Source of the DNA: Turritopsis dohrnii
Taxonomy: Eukaryota > Cnidaria > Hydrozoa > Anthoathecata > Oceaniidae
Direction: 5' to 3'
NCBI GenBank assembly: GCA_027922465.2
Contig: BQMF02000003.1
Span: 1,302,001 to 1,366,000 of the forward strand
DNA length: 64,000 nt
Part shown: piece after piece, positions 46,141 through 58,050 of the stretch
Numbering within the stretch: position 1 is the stretch's first letter
Layout of the letters: the number at the start of each line of letters is the position of its first letter
Translations under genes and position numbers: made by a program
Notes under the pieces: generated by a model
The model's database searches: none
What the model saw: the letters and a program-made list of their open reading frames with translations, nothing else
What the model was told of the DNA's origin: nothing

Positions 46141-47120
46141 ACTAGTCATTGGAGTTATTATTCAATTACATTGATGAAGGAGTAACCAAACTGATTGAGA
46201 CTGTCATGCCGAAAGAACTGTATGGTGAGTTTGTCAGAATAGTTAGAGAAAATAAGGGTTTAAATGCCTGGACATGGTAGATAGAGAGTCAAGTCAAAGA
46301 TAATGTCAAATTTTAAAGAGAAACTATATATGTTTTCATGATCCACCTGAAAAAAGCATTCAGAAATGTTAGAATGAAAGGTAGTAGTGAAAGTGACACA
46401 GAAAGTGAATGTGAATTTCAACAAGAAGAATATTTCAACAAATCTGTCAACCAGCTTTTAATTCATGTAGTGCATCTTTAGAAATCAAAAAGAAATTCAG
46501 AAGAGTTGTTTGTGGCCACCCAAATCATCATAGCTGAGTGACATTAAAGGAGTGTTTGAATCCTCCTAAACTTTTAAACCTTTTTTGTCTTGATGTCTTG
46601 GTCTTTCTGATGACCCCACATTAGATAATATATGTGTAGGAGTTTAAACCAAAAGTTTTGATTGTCACCCAAGATATGATATTTTCATCATCAAAGGGCA
46701 CAAAAGCATTATCTTTAAGCATGGAAACAAGGCAGATAGCAGGCTCTAAAAAAGTTAATTCAAAAGTTGAATGGTTTGGGGCATGGTGTTTCCCATTCTG
46801 TTGTTAGATCTCATGAAACAGCACTTGCTTAAATGAATATGATCTCTGAAATAGCTCTACCATCAGCATTTCACAGTAGTGTGTTCACAACTTTTGTTTG
46901 AAGTAACATTGATTTCAGAGAAGAAACAAGATCAACACATAGATATGGACAATGGTACCATAATTCAAAGAAGCAGTGAAGAATCTGCATCAAATGAAGG
47001 ATTCCAACCAGTAAAGAAAAGTGAGTGATCTTTGAAAGAACCATTAATAACATTTCACGCTTTGTATTGGTGAAAAAGGAATATGTGTGTAACTCAATGA
47101 CAGTACAGATTAAGCCTTGG
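46141..47120 (+). pseudogene. N-terminal region of XPG/Cys8-family protein, decayed
   Basis: Heavily broken. Readable pieces include an acidic Ser-rich stretch (GSSESDTESECEF, about 46380), SHSVVRSHETALA (about 46791-46830) and SNIDFREETRS (about 46902-46934). The last two resemble the segment before IDQAHEQNN in relatives of the 39025 gene, where a DNID-like motif is conserved. Numerous stops and shifts are present. The nuclease and Cys8 parts are not seen. Confidence 0.4.
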
Positions 47121-47185
47121 TTGTCTGAATGAACAGGAATTTCTCCTGGAACAACTTATTCTAACATCGAAAGAATTTGTAAAAT

Positions 47186-47229
47186 ACATCTTACATCTTA
47201 CCTAGTTGGACAGGTAAGATGTAAGATGT
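47186..47229. repeat. Perfect 18-bp hairpin, 8-nt loop
   Basis: ACATCTTACATCTTACCT (47186-47203), loop AGTTGGAC, perfect complement to 47229. It has the same architecture as the hairpin at 7491 but an unrelated sequence. Confidence 0.7.
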
Positions 47230-48066
47230 TAATACCACAATGTCATGGGCACCTCTACATTTTACAAAATACTCATGTTGCGGATGATGTTACGGATAAT
47301 ATAAGAAACAAAGAAATAGGCGTTGATGATTACGATGATGATTATGACGAAGACTATTTGATACGTGCTTATTTGTGGACTATTAATCTTCTACTTTCTG
47401 CGTTTCACTTAGTAGTTTACAGTGATTGAAAAGGTCATGTCTTAAACGTTTCCTTTCATGTGTTTGCAAATAGCAGCGTACGAATTGCCATGAAAATTAG
47501 GCAACCTACGTCAAAAATTGCTTAATTACATGAATTAAATGGATTTATCTTTATTGTCCTCTCCTGTTCACTTTGATTTTCATAGTTTCTGGTTCATATG
47601 AAAGCAAAAATAAGGTGAACAACAAAGAACCATACACCTCCTCCTGAAAGCATGGGTAAAATCCAATAGTCGTCTTTAATCCATAAATAGTCTACAATAC
47701 ATTTTCAGATGTATGTTTGGTAGGAAACTTTATTCTGCATTAAATTTGCTATACAATGATATATAAAAAAGTTTTTTTCCGCCATTTTGAATTTTTCTTC
47801 TTCTTATGACGTCACAAAATATTTTTTTGGGTTATTACGACATAACGGACCAGCGAATTTGTGGGAACTTTTTTGTTTCAGAATCACTACACACCCCTTA
47901 GCATTATTCCAGCATAAAAGTGTGGTCTGCAAGTTGTACAGCGGAATATTTTTTCTGAGCATCTTTTTGTTACACAGACGCCTGCCTAAAAAGTTTGCAT
48001 TTATTTTGATATGGTGTAACATGTAAGATAATGAAAGAGAAAATTTGAAACAATTGCAATGGTACA

Positions 48067-49219
48067 AATGGAGACAGCTATTATAAAATCATGATTATAT
48101 TTAGTCTATTCATGTAAAACTTGATATTTTTTTAGTTATGTGAGGATGCAGAGGGGAATGATTGCAGGTAACAACTTTAGACTTTTTATTTAGACTTTTA
48201 TCTCTCTTAACAACTTTATGATCTGTCTTCATCTTATTTTTGATATAGACAAGAACCATTGTGGTATAAATGGTATTAGCATTTCGAAACTACAGCACTA
48301 ACAAAATAGATATACAAACCCATGAATCCAAAATATTACTTAGCTTAAGATACATTGGTGACATTTTATATAAAGATTCATATGTAAAAGTTTCAGTTAA
48401 GAAATAATTTAATTTAATTTAATTAAGTATAAAGTTTCCACAAATTCTTTTGACTTGTGCCATACCTAATTGACACTTTCCTTTTTGCAGGCTGATAGTA
48501 GATTTGTAAGCCTCTTAAATAGTGCTTTGAGTTCTTGTTGATGTTGCTTGCCCATACCACTGCGTTATTACATCATCTTTGATTTGTTAGACTCCCTTCA
48601 AGTCTTCTACAGTCCTTCTAGCACACTTACTGCTTCCTTTAGATGTCCCCATAACTAAACCAAACTCTGGGCTATAAAACAAGAACAGGGCTTTTACTTG
48701 CCTTATTTTTCTCAAATCTAAAAACATGTTATAGTTAAGGACTGCAAAAAAAATCAATTTGATCTCAGGAAGTTTTCCTGGAGTAGGGATGGGAAAATGT
48801 GATACTTCACAGCTTTTGCTATTGGTCTGCTGTCCAAGTTTACTTGAATCGGTTTGAGTCAAGAAATCCGCTTGTGCTTGCAATTGCTACAGTCAAGCCT
48901 ACCTTTAAAGCTTCCACGTCCTTTGAGTGTCCACTTTTAATCCTGCGTATTATTAGTAACTGCATAACAACGACCTATTTAGTGCAGCCACTGAACATTA
49001 TTTTGGAGGCAGTTGTATGCATTTTACTTGTACATAAAGACCATTATAGATTTTTATCTGCAATGATGAGAAACATTCCACTAAACAAACTGTTGAGAAA
49101 CCTATTTGGTCACAGCAATCAAACCAATCACTGAGTGTATTTTAATTTGGAATCATTATTAATCGTTGTTGTTCTCCTCTTGTTTCAGTTGCTAGTTTAG
49201 CTACTTTTTAAATGTGATA
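48067..49219. other. No gene recognised
   Basis: Non-coding. Overlapping open frames at 48587-48883 (minus) and 48799-49134 (plus) have no recognisable domain. Confidence 0.5.
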
Positions 49220-49496
49220 TACAGTGGAACCTCTATTAACGGTCACCTCCATACATCGGTCACCTCCTGATAAGCGGCCAGAAAAGAAAGTCCCTGGCAA
49301 ATTTATGGTCAAACTCTTATAAAAAAACCTCCATACATCGGTCACCTCCAATCAACGACCAAACGGCCACTTTCTATTGTCCCAATGTCTAATTTTACCT
49401 CTACTAGCGGTAAAAAAAAATCTTTATGCAAGCAAATGAAAGAAAAAATAAAAAATTGTTATTTTATTTACAATAGGTATATTTCTTCATAATATA

Positions 49497-49946
49497 TCAT
49501 GTTTGAAATTTTCTACCGAGGTCAGTAGCATGTGAAAGGATCTTTTTCGTAAGTTGCTCTAGCCACTTTAACACTTTCATATGTCCCCTTGCTTGATATG
49601 TTATGGGTATTTCAAGTCCTAAACCAGCCCCACGATTTACTCTCTTTCCAGTAACAGTACATAATATGGTAGATCCAGGCAGTGAAAGGAATTTCGAAAA
49701 AGCCTTGCTCAAACCCTGAGGAGCATGTCCTACAACATATGAATTACGCATGATGGAAACAGTGTAGGTATCATGAGGATTATCAGTTTCTCACGTACAA
49801 ACCAATATTTCTCCATCAACAGGATCCCAGATGTTCATATATGCGTGGTAACCCCTTGCATTTGCTTCGTCAATGACAATTGGCAAAGTTTCGTCGATAT
49901 TGTCAGTCATTTGTTTGAGAATCGTTTCTTCTTTGCTCAAAGCCAT
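49497..49946 (-). pseudogene. HIRAN-like ORF carried by the Tigger element
   Basis: Starts MALSKEETILKQMTDNIDE and would give 149 residues ending at 49497, with one in-frame TGA at 49793-49791 (codon 52). The stop sits where relatives have Arg, so a CGA to TGA change is likely. The order IWDPVDGE, then T(stop)ETDNPHDTYTVSI, then YVVGHAPQGLSKAF, then a VTGKR segment follows the HIRAN pattern (basic-E-x-x-NPhDxxAV, VGHhP, L). HIRAN domains, as in HLTF/Rad5, bind 3' DNA ends. The assignment comes from motif order alone. It is not part of the known pogo transposase; acquisition from a host or another element is possible. Confidence 0.55.
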
Positions 49947-50132
49947 TTCTTAAAAAAGTAGCAGCAATGATGTGAAATAAACCAGTTTTTCAATATGTTT
50001 GTGTCAAGAAAGTATTTTGCAAACACGTTTCTTCAATTCGAACGTTCGAATCATTGTTTAATTTGATATTCGAACATCAATTTTGACAAAAACGAAGTGA
50101 AAAGAGAGATGTTCTAGTTTTATCTAGTAAAA

Positions 50133-51708
50133 ATGTCTAAAAGAAAATATTTTTCGTTGGAAGAGAAAGTTAAAATCATAACTTTTGCCGAGAAAAATCC
50201 ATAATTAGCCTCAAGAAAACTTGCAGCAGAGTTCCGCTGTGGAAGAACATGCATTCAAACATTGATGAAACAAAAGGAAGTCATAATGACTGATTGGAAG
50301 TGCAGTGAAAATTCTTCTCTTAAGAAAAAAGGGAAGTCTGAAGAATACCAAGTCATCAACAATGCTGTCTGGCGTTGGTTTTGTATGGCAATGGAAGCAC
50401 TTATACCAGTTTCAGGTCCCATGATTCAAGAAGAAGCCTTGCAAATTGCATCTAAGTTGAACGTTGCAGAATTTACAGCCTCAAATGGCTGGTTGGAAAA
50501 ATGGAAAAATAGACATAATGTTAAGCAATTTAGTGTGGCTGGAGAAGATGGACAAGTAAATGCTGAAACGTTGGAATCTTGGGCTGAACGGTTGCCTGAG
50601 ATAGTGAAAGGTTATGAACTGAAAGATATATGGAATGCTGATGAAACAGGACTTTTCTGACGTGCATTACTGGATAAATCACTTTCAGTATCAAAAAGTA
50701 GATGTAAAGGCCGAAAATATGCCAAACAATGGATAATGGTATTACTTATTGCCAATGCCCTGGGTGAGAAAGAAACACCCGTCATTATTGGAAACAGTCA
50801 AAAACCAAGATGTTTTAAAAACGTACAAGATAAAAAACGACACTGTTGCACATATTATTATAGTAATAAAAAAGCCTGGATGGATTCAGAGCTCATGGAA
50901 GAAATTTTAAGAACTCTAAACAGAAAATGCGCTGCAGACGACCGTAAAATATTGCTTTTCATTGATAATGCTCCAAGTCATCCAGAATCTTTTATTGATT
51001 GTTTCTCCCATGTCAAAGTTGTCTTCTTTCCAAAAAATACAACATCCAAATTGCAGCCACTTGATACTGGAATAATAAAGAATTTCAAAGTATTTTACCG
51101 CAAACAACTGCTACAGCATGTACTGGCCAGGATTAAACCGGGATGTAAAGCATCTGATGTGATAGGCAGTGTCGACCTTTTAAAGTCTATTGGGTGGGTA
51201 ATGAACGCATGGGGAAAAGTTAAAACAGAAACGATCGTCAATTGTTTTTCTAAGTGCGGTTTCACTGAAGCTACTCTTGAGTTATTCACAGATGATAACG
51301 TTTATGCTGAATTCGCAGAATTGCAAAGTTACATCTCGGAAATATCTCCTGATTCGACAGTCGACTCCTACTTAAATCAAGACGACGATGCAGTGACATC
51401 AGTAGACACAGTCGATATACATTTCATGACCTGAGAGAAACAGCAATTCGTTGCGCGATCGAAGGTGATGACGAGATAAAACGCCAGGAGAAGTCGAGGA
51501 TGATTTTGATATTGAACGACCAGAGTTAAAAATAAACTCAAGTCAAGCAGCCTTATCTATTGTAGATGAATTGAACAACTTTTGTGAAACATTAGGTGAT
51601 GCTGACTTAGTAAATGCTTTGAATCTTGTCACACTACGACTTGAAGCACTTAGGCTTAATAATGTTTCACAAAAAAAAGTAACAGATTATTTCAGTAAAA
51701 AGTTGTAA
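50133..51708 (+). pseudogene. Tigger/pogo (CENP-B-like) transposase, disabled
   Basis: ATG 50133. Residues 1-130 carry the CENP-B-type double helix-turn-helix (FSLEEKVKIITFAEKNP, then KWKNRHNV). The DDE_1 core follows with NADETGLF (about 50634), LLFIDNAPSHPE (about 50953) and TTSKLQPLDTGIIKNF (about 51043), i.e. a D-D-D triad. The frame is continuous to 51434 except for stops at 50202-50204 and 50658-50660. After the third stop at 51432-51434 the C-terminus shifts frame, ending at TAA 51706-51708. The last residues, QKKVTDYF (51670-51693), form a PCNA-interacting (PIP) box, as recalled for Drosophila pogo transposase. Catalytic aspartates are all still present. Confidence 0.85.
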
Positions 51709-51919
51709 CATGATTGTAGATTGTACTGATAAGATACATGTATTTACTTGTGTTTATTTTGATCATGAATCATTCTTTATGCCCCTCCCACCTCTCCCGA
51801 CCAGCCTTTTTGATAAAAAAGTATATTCATATAAAACCTCCATACATCGGTCACCTCTCTAATGCAACGGCCACTAAGCTGAGTCCCCCAAAGTGACCGC
51901 TATTAGAGGTTCCACTGTA

Positions 51920-52236
51920 TACATTTCTTTACAATAGAGTGCTGGAGTTTAGAGCACATATTAAGAATATCCACCTTTCACATTTTTACCACAACTTGGC
52001 AATAGGTTAGTCTGCGCTCAAAAGGAGTACTATTGGTTTTGTGTGAGAGATAGGCTTACCAAATTGATGCATGTACACTCGTTTGTACATTTACTTTTAG
52101 CAGCGTAAATATCTGCCTCCGACTGTTTCTGCATGATCATGTACCAAGAGTTTCTTGATTTCACATATGTGTAATGATTGTACTTATACCAATATTTTCC
52201 TACCACAACATGAGATAATACTTTTCATCTAAGTGT
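51920..52236. other. No gene recognised
   Basis: AT-rich non-coding DNA. Confidence 0.5.
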
Positions 52237-53108
52237 CAGGGATTTTTCCAAGCACTTTCGGTTACTACCGTTTTTGGTAGAGAAGATTGAGTTATACAGT
52301 CCAGGGCAGATTTCCACAAACAGGCCTTGCCATGACAGGTGTGCGATTGCACACGATCACACATGCGTAAGACGTCTTAGATGTGTGGTCAATCGCACAG
52401 GTGGATTTGTATGAGTGTTCCTCATGCTACTATACTAAGGTGGTTGTTTCGTTCAAAATTGAATATAACTGTTCAGAATTATTTTAACAAGTTTCTCTTT
52501 GTGAAAATTTTGGTTAAGCTTCTCTGTGTTATTGTAAAGGGAGTTGGAAACTAAGATGTTTTTGAATTTCATTGAATAACGTGAAAAAAAATCCTACTAG
52601 TACCACTCACGTTTTCATATTCTTTGGTTAGTTGAAGAAATGAATTGGTATAACAAAGGAAATTTCAAAATTACCTTAGAAATGGTGGCTGTTCCCCTAG
52701 CAACAGAACATTTGGTGAATAATGGCTTAATCTTCCTAAGTTATCTTGTCAACTGAATAATCTAAGTTGAGCATGTTTTGTTTCATATAATAGTTAAGTA
52801 AGTTTATAAGTCCCTCCTCGTTACCAACAAAAATAATTTTTCGTTTCCATTGAAATTGCATTTGTGGCGAACATAAGCTGTAGTCATAGTTATGTTTTTT
52901 TGTTGCATTATATTTAAATTGACCTCTCCCTGAGAGCTAAAGCATGACCTGCAGAAGATTGCAACATGTCTTTCGTTGTTGTTTACTCTCTTAAAACATG
53001 TTTTTAAGTATTTTGTATTAAAGAGTTAAAAAATGTTTAATTGACAATGAATGATTGAGTTTCAACTACTGGTAAGCGGTAGCTGGAAAGTGCTTGGAAA
53101 AATCCCTG
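52237..53108. mobile_element. Non-autonomous hAT-like element
   Basis: Ends are inverted copies of CAGGGATTTTTCCAAGCACT followed by TTC and a less exact GGTTACTACCG-type stretch. CAGGG starts and an 870-bp non-coding body fit a hAT derivative. The flanks do not show a clear 8-bp duplication. Confidence 0.65.
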
Positions 53109-54183
53109 GATGTCTGTCCTGGTTGTAAATTTTGTGAAAATTTCATTTCACAATGTAGTTGTTGCTCTTAAATTTCATCTATGTTTTAGTTGTATTGGAA
53201 TGCTAAATGTTCAAAAAAACACTTTTATTCTATATTTACGTTATTTCATTTTTATATGGTAAAGTTATCACAAGTGATTTTCGTGTTCTTCCCCAATTGG
53301 AACTTATAATTGCTTCCAATAAAAATGGTAGCTTAGCAGTTGAATTCATGGCATGAAGATGAAGAATATATAGTTGTTCTTTTGTTCCTTGTATGTATAA
53401 GAGATATATAGACTTTATGCTTTATTTTGAATAAAAGTTATGTACAGTCGTTATGTGTCATTTGTGCATTGATGTATATCATGATGGAAAGCTTTGCTAG
53501 CAAAAGATATCTGAAAATATTTTGCAAGCCTTGCTAATCATAGATTTTTTTAATGGAAAATTAAATAAAGTAAAAAATACAACTTGAAAGATCAACCGGC
53601 TTGTTCTTATTTTACAAGCAATAAAATAAAGCTATGCTTCACCTTAATAATTTGTTATGGGATTGTTATAACACTGAATCCGTAAAAAATAGCCATATGA
53701 AATGTATTCTGCGAAGCTGTGTTCACAACAGCTTCTGCCACTTTTTGCAGTTTTGTCTCATTTTGTGTGAAATTTGACTGGTTCGACAGGATAATTGTTT
53801 AGCAACCTATTGTTCTTAGCATTTTGATATCCTGCATAAATATGGTATGTAAAAAATGTTATACAGTCAAAAGATTATCAAAAGAATTTCCTCAAGTCAG
53901 GACTTCAGGTTGGCCGGGATGAAATTACCTACTAAGGCTGTTACGACTAAAAGCATAACTTTGTGTTAATAAAAGACCAAAATGCTAAGCATTCAATTTA
54001 AGGCCTTTCTTTAATCCAAATAGGCAATGTATCAAATCACAAAATCTCTCAAAATGCTATCAACTTAATATCCCAACTTTGTTTGACAAAGTTTGGACTA
54101 ATATTATATAGTTGTTTTCTGAGTTGTTAAATTTCGTACATTCATTTGAATGGCCACATTCGTTATTCCTTTTTCATATAAAG
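53109..54183. other. No further exon recognised
   Basis: Probably intron or 5' region of the HDAC11-like gene. I could not find an exon that supplies the start codon. Confidence 0.5.
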
Positions 54184-54804
54184 GTTATATGTTGCTGTTG
54201 GAAGAGAAAAAAGACCAATTGTCTATGATGCTGTTTACGATATATCTTTTTGGGGCCTTGAAAAGCTCCATCCTTTTGATTCGAAAAAGTGGGGCCGAAT
54301 AAAAGATCTTCTGATTGGTAGGTTTCTGATTGATATCATGCCAAGTGTATGTTGTTGTTTCACAAAAACAAACAATGTTTAGAGATAATGTGAATTTTCA
54401 AGTCGCCATTAAGTAATGATGTTGAATGTTATTTTAACCTGGCACTTTGGGAAGAATTTTTATTAAATTCACTGATTTACTTTAAAGCCGGATCTCCATA
54501 GATATAAAAACGTGCCAGCTCAGAATATCTGAGCAACCTGATTGGCTTATTAAAATCTCTTGACAGAAAGTAATAGGTAAATAATAGTTTTTGCAGATCA
54601 ACCATCTTACATTTGGTAGATACAATATTAAGTCAATAAATTGCTGCGGGGAGATTAAATCTTATAAATGTATTCCGAAATGAAGTTCCTTTTTTGTTCA
54701 TAGGAAAGAAATTCCTGAAATCAGATGAAATTATAACACCAGTTGAGGCTAATGAGCAAGATTTGCTGCAGGTTCACACAGAGACATACCTTGCTAGTCT
54801 TAAG
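54184..54804 (+). CDS. HDAC11-like histone deacetylase, two exons only
   Basis: Exon 54184-54317 (acceptor ATAAAG, donor G|GTAGGT) encodes about 45 residues including RPIVYD and WGLEKLHPFDSKKWGR. Exon 54704-54804 (acceptor TTCATAG, donor AAG|GTAAGT) encodes IITPVEANEQDLLQVHTETY and LASLK. The phases join cleanly (G + GA). Both match the N-terminal part of HDAC11, the class IV zinc-dependent lysine deacylase, in particular the GLEKLHPFD block. The start exon was not found upstream. The catalytic exons with the metal-binding and histidine residues are not in the remaining 9.2 kb, which is filled with transposons. The gene therefore either has a very long next intron or has been cut off. HDAC11 is nuclear/cytoplasmic and prefers long-chain acyl-lysine. 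Confidence 0.85.
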
Positions 54805-54815
54805 GTAAGTATGCA

Positions 54816-54840
<25 letters not shown>
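54816..54840. repeat. TA microsatellite
   Basis: TA dinucleotide run just after the second HDAC11-like exon donor site. Confidence 0.85.
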
Positions 54841-54846
<6 letters not shown>

Positions 54847-55593
54847 CAAAAAAACTACATTTTAAATGTCAAGCTTTCGAGATGATTATTCTCTTCGTCA
54901 GTGATTCACATTGTGCACATTATTATTTATAAAAGTACCTTAATTAGTCAGGTAGCTGACAACATAAAAGAAAGGTATTTGCGTGCAAACTTCGGGACAT
55001 TTCAAAAATATTAAGAACAACATCTATACGCTTAATAAAAATAAAAAACAGTTCCTGATTTTCAAAAAAATCTTTAAAAGGACTGAGTTATAATCAAAAG
55101 CAAGTCACCAATTTTTTACTGTATAGCACTGATGATGATATAATACATATCGAAAAGCTTTTGCTTGATTTTAAATAAATATTTGTTATGTCTTTAATAA
55201 ATTTTACATTAATTTGACTGGCATATTTTGATTAATAAGTCACCAACACTCATACAGTTTTCTTCACTAAACCGTCCTCCATGTTTTTATTATTTTATCA
55301 AACGCGTTCAAACTAGCTTGAATTTGTAGAAAATAAGACGGGGGTCAAAATTAGATAAGAAAAGAAAAGTTTAGTAAATACAAATTATTGATATTTATTG
55401 TATTTATTATAAATTTTGTTATTGCATTTGTTAAATGTTGTTATTGCATTGGTTTTAAATAGCATTTTAATAAATATTTCCTTTATTGATATTCCAAACA
55501 ATAAACTTTGCTTGCAGTTTTATTTATTTTGTTTACATTTTTAAGAGCACGCTTTTTTTTCACACTGGAAATCTGAAAATCAACGTGCTAATC
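54841..55593. other. No gene recognised (probable HDAC11-like intron)
   Basis: AT-rich non-coding DNA. The CAAGCTTTCGAGATGATTAT and ATATCGAAAAGCTTTTGCTT blocks (about 54871 and 55148) look like repeat pieces. Confidence 0.4.
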
Positions 55594-55760
55594 ATGTCTG
55601 AAGGAACTTCTGCTCCAATTTCTTCATCGTCTCTTCGAAAATTAAGCCTTTCTCCAAAGAAAAACAAAAATAAATGTTTGATTCATGTCTGTGATGGCTG
55701 CAGTAACGCCAAGCTCAGATTCTTCACCGAAACATCTTTGGAAAGAGTAAAAAACGCAAG
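55594..55760 (+). pseudogene. Possible first exon of an XPG/Cys8-family gene
   Basis: ATG 55594, 55 codons plus two bases, then a good donor (AAG|GTAATA). The protein is Ser/Lys-rich, then has CLIHVCDGC, a possible zinc-binding start, and LRFFTETSLERVKNAR, a pattern I associate with the N-terminus of XPG/Cys8-family proteins. The C-terminal exon of a plus-strand copy is at 62441-62703. If both belong to one element, it was later split by the inverted copy and the LINE between them. Confidence 0.35.
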
Positions 55761-55959
55761 GTAATAAATCTTATCTTTATAACTTCTATACATTTTTATT
55801 TGCCTTTTTCGTGACATATATAATTTTACATACTTATTGTGTTGTTATTGCATTTAAAATTATGCTAGGTAGGCAAGCCGTAACTTCTTGACTGACAGGT
55901 GATGAACAAATGAGAATAAAGTTTCCTATCAAGGGTCAGACTTTGAATTTTCTTGGCTG

Positions 55960-57178
55960 CTTGAAAATCTAAAATTTGTTTTTCTTCAAAAATCATAAAA
56001 CGATTCTTCTTGACTAAAGATGGGATTATTCAAGAAATGCGTGAACTGCTCCTTTCCAATTTTGTGAGCGATGTGGACAGACTTCCATATTTCTGTATTT
56101 ACAACCATCTTTGGTACTAATTGAACGCGGTTCTACTCTTGCTCTTTGAATGGATTTGCTAAATCATTGAAAACATGAAACAGGGAATCTAAATCTTTTC
56201 GGAATCTAATTTCAAAGGATTTGGTGTCTTCATGATGGGGCAATTTATCAGTTGACGATCTTGGTTCATCCTCCTGACAGAGTTCAGATATTATTGATAC
56301 ACTCACAGCCTGCCTCAGTAAAGAATCAGGGTTATCCAAGATACCAATAACACCACCGTGGATCTTGATAATTTTGTTATTTTGTTCGTGGGCCTGGTCG
56401 ATGGCGATGTTAGAGAAAACATGATTACTTTTTTTGATTGTAAAGTAACCCTTCTCAAAAGCTTCACAAGTTAAAATATCAAATTCTTCAAGATCTCTAA
56501 ATCAATACCGGCAAACACCGAGAATAATAGATGTGGTTCATTGCAAACATCCATTGTGTGATGCATTTCAAACAATTTAAAATCGGCATCCCTCAAACTT
56601 TTGATAAAAGGGAAAAGGAGTGACTTGAGCTCAACCAGTTTGAACCAATAACAAAAGTTAGAGTTTTCATTAAGCCTTGTTCATCATTATCAATTTTCTT
56701 TTGACTCATTGATCGGTGACGGTTATAAAATTTTGTTAGAGATTTAAAGTGTTACTTTAACTCGTTGGATACCATATCTCCATTAACAAACTTTGACAAG
56801 AGTTTATGATCCTCCAGTTTTAAAGCAATGCGCTTGATCTTCTCATCAAGTGTCAAGTTAAGCACTGGTGAAAACTATCGAGTTCTTCTTACCTTCTTTT
56901 TCACAAAAGAAACAAACTGTTTTTGACTGCTCCTGATCCCTAACTGGTCTCTTTGCTGGAGAAAATTTAATCTAAAGCTCATCTTGCTCTCTTTCTTGAT
57001 CTTGCTGGATACAAAAACTTTTTCTTTTGCACTCAAGTTTTTGTTTATTGTATGAGGAGTTGCAAGATTTATGGAGCACAGCCTTCTTTAATATAAGTTC
57101 TTGAAAAAGTTCATTTTCGGTTTCAAATTGCTTGCAAACTCGTTTAAGGTTGGCAAGGCAATCCATTGATTTTTTCAA
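55960..57178 (-). pseudogene. N-terminal half of XPG/Cys8-family protein, decayed
   Basis: Minus-strand pieces in order: FETENELFQEL..KKAVLHKSC (57178-56972); CFFCEKEG with nearby LDEKIKRIALKLEDHKLLSK (about 56925-56790); AIDQAHEQNNKIIKIHGG (about 56405-56350); and LPHHEDTKSFEIRFRKDLDS (about 56260-56200). The IDQAHEQNN and HHEDT segments align directly with the 39025 gene, and the upstream pieces supply the zinc-knuckle part which that copy has lost. Many stops and shifts; non-functional. Confidence 0.65.
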
Positions 57179-58050
57179 ATAGCTTCAAATTAATTGAAAG
57201 TGTTTGACATTTTTTGCCTATCAAAAATCAGTATCTTATACATCTAGAAATACTGCAAACCTATAGGATAAAAACTAACTGAAGGTAAACTAAATGCTAT
57301 TAAAATATTCAAGTCAAATACCTGGCTTTCTGACTGGATCGATAAGGCTTTCATCAGTTAATCACTGACAAAGGAAACAAATCTTCCAGTTAGTTTCGGC
57401 TCTGAACAACTCTGGAGTAGCCAGATGAAAATCACTCATTTATCATTTCATTTTAGTTATCAAATAAAGAATAAAAATTGATTGAAAATAAACACTTTCT
57501 CTTTACAAGATTCAAATCCATAACAAAACATTTGAAGTTTATTTTAAGTTCTTTTCGAACGTTTGCAATTTAAGAACTAAATATAGATTTCCCTAGAGAC
57601 TGTGAATATCTCAAGATAATTTTCTTATAAATATTGGAGAACGTTAGGATAAATTAAAATTTAATGGTAAACTGAATACCTTGAGATAATTGATTTATAA
57701 TTCTATTTTGAAAACAGGGAAGAATTATCTCTCAAATGATACATAACATTAACTATTTTGAAAAAATAATTTTCAAGCAAACTTTGATGACGTCATCAAA
57801 GACGCTTTGATCGCTCATATTTTCTTTTATACCATGACCATAATGTGTTTTGGAATCAGTGTGAAATTATCTTTCTAACGATGTACCACACTTTACAGTT
57901 TGGTGACATTTTGTTTCCCATGGAAATAAGGCTGATGTCAGCGATCACATGACTTTTGGGTGTGTCTCTGTTAAAAAAGTCATTCAAAATATGATTATAA
58001 ATGTTTGTACCAAGTTTCATGTTTCTTTCACAATTTGAAGTATCTTGGTG
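55960..58050 (-). mobile_element. XPG/Cys8-family transposon, inverted copy
   Basis: Its 5' terminal repeat is at 57780-58050 and, read inward, starts CACCAAGATACTTCAAA, as in the 38743 element, with the same TGACGTCA-rich body. Coding debris follows on the minus strand to about 55960, where recognisable homology stops. The opposite terminal repeat, nuclease and Cys8 parts were not found, so the copy is truncated. Confidence 0.6.

Larger units (their letters stand above)
44628..48066 (+). mobile_element. Decayed transposon of the XPG/Cys8 coding family, other ends
   Basis: Inverted repeats of about 200 bp: left 44640-44830 holds GGCGTCTGTG, CGCTGTACAACTTGCAGACC and AAAAAGTTCCCAC. The right, 47790-48010, holds the same blocks reverse complemented. 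The interior has plus-strand coding debris (46141-47120). The left repeat is unlike that of the 38743 element, so this is a separate lineage. Edges are approximate and no target duplication was found. Confidence 0.55.
49222..51917 (+). mobile_element. Tigger/pogo transposon, complete ends, two divergent ORFs
   Basis: Terminal inverted repeats start CAGTGGAACCTCTA on both sides, with TA duplications at 49220-49221 and 51918-51919. A subterminal CTCCATACATCGGTCACCTC repeat occurs twice at the left and once, in the same orientation, near the right end (51836). Length is 2.7 kb. It carries a pogo-type transposase (50133-51708, plus) and, back to back, a 149-codon HIRAN-like ORF (49946-49497, minus). 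The 186 bp between the two start codons must hold both promoters. Intact ends and three early stops suggest an inactivated but fairly recent copy. Confidence 0.9.

Noticed and set aside
48587..49134. Opposing open frames of 98 and 111 codons
   Set aside because: No recognisable domain and no splice or element context; left unassigned.
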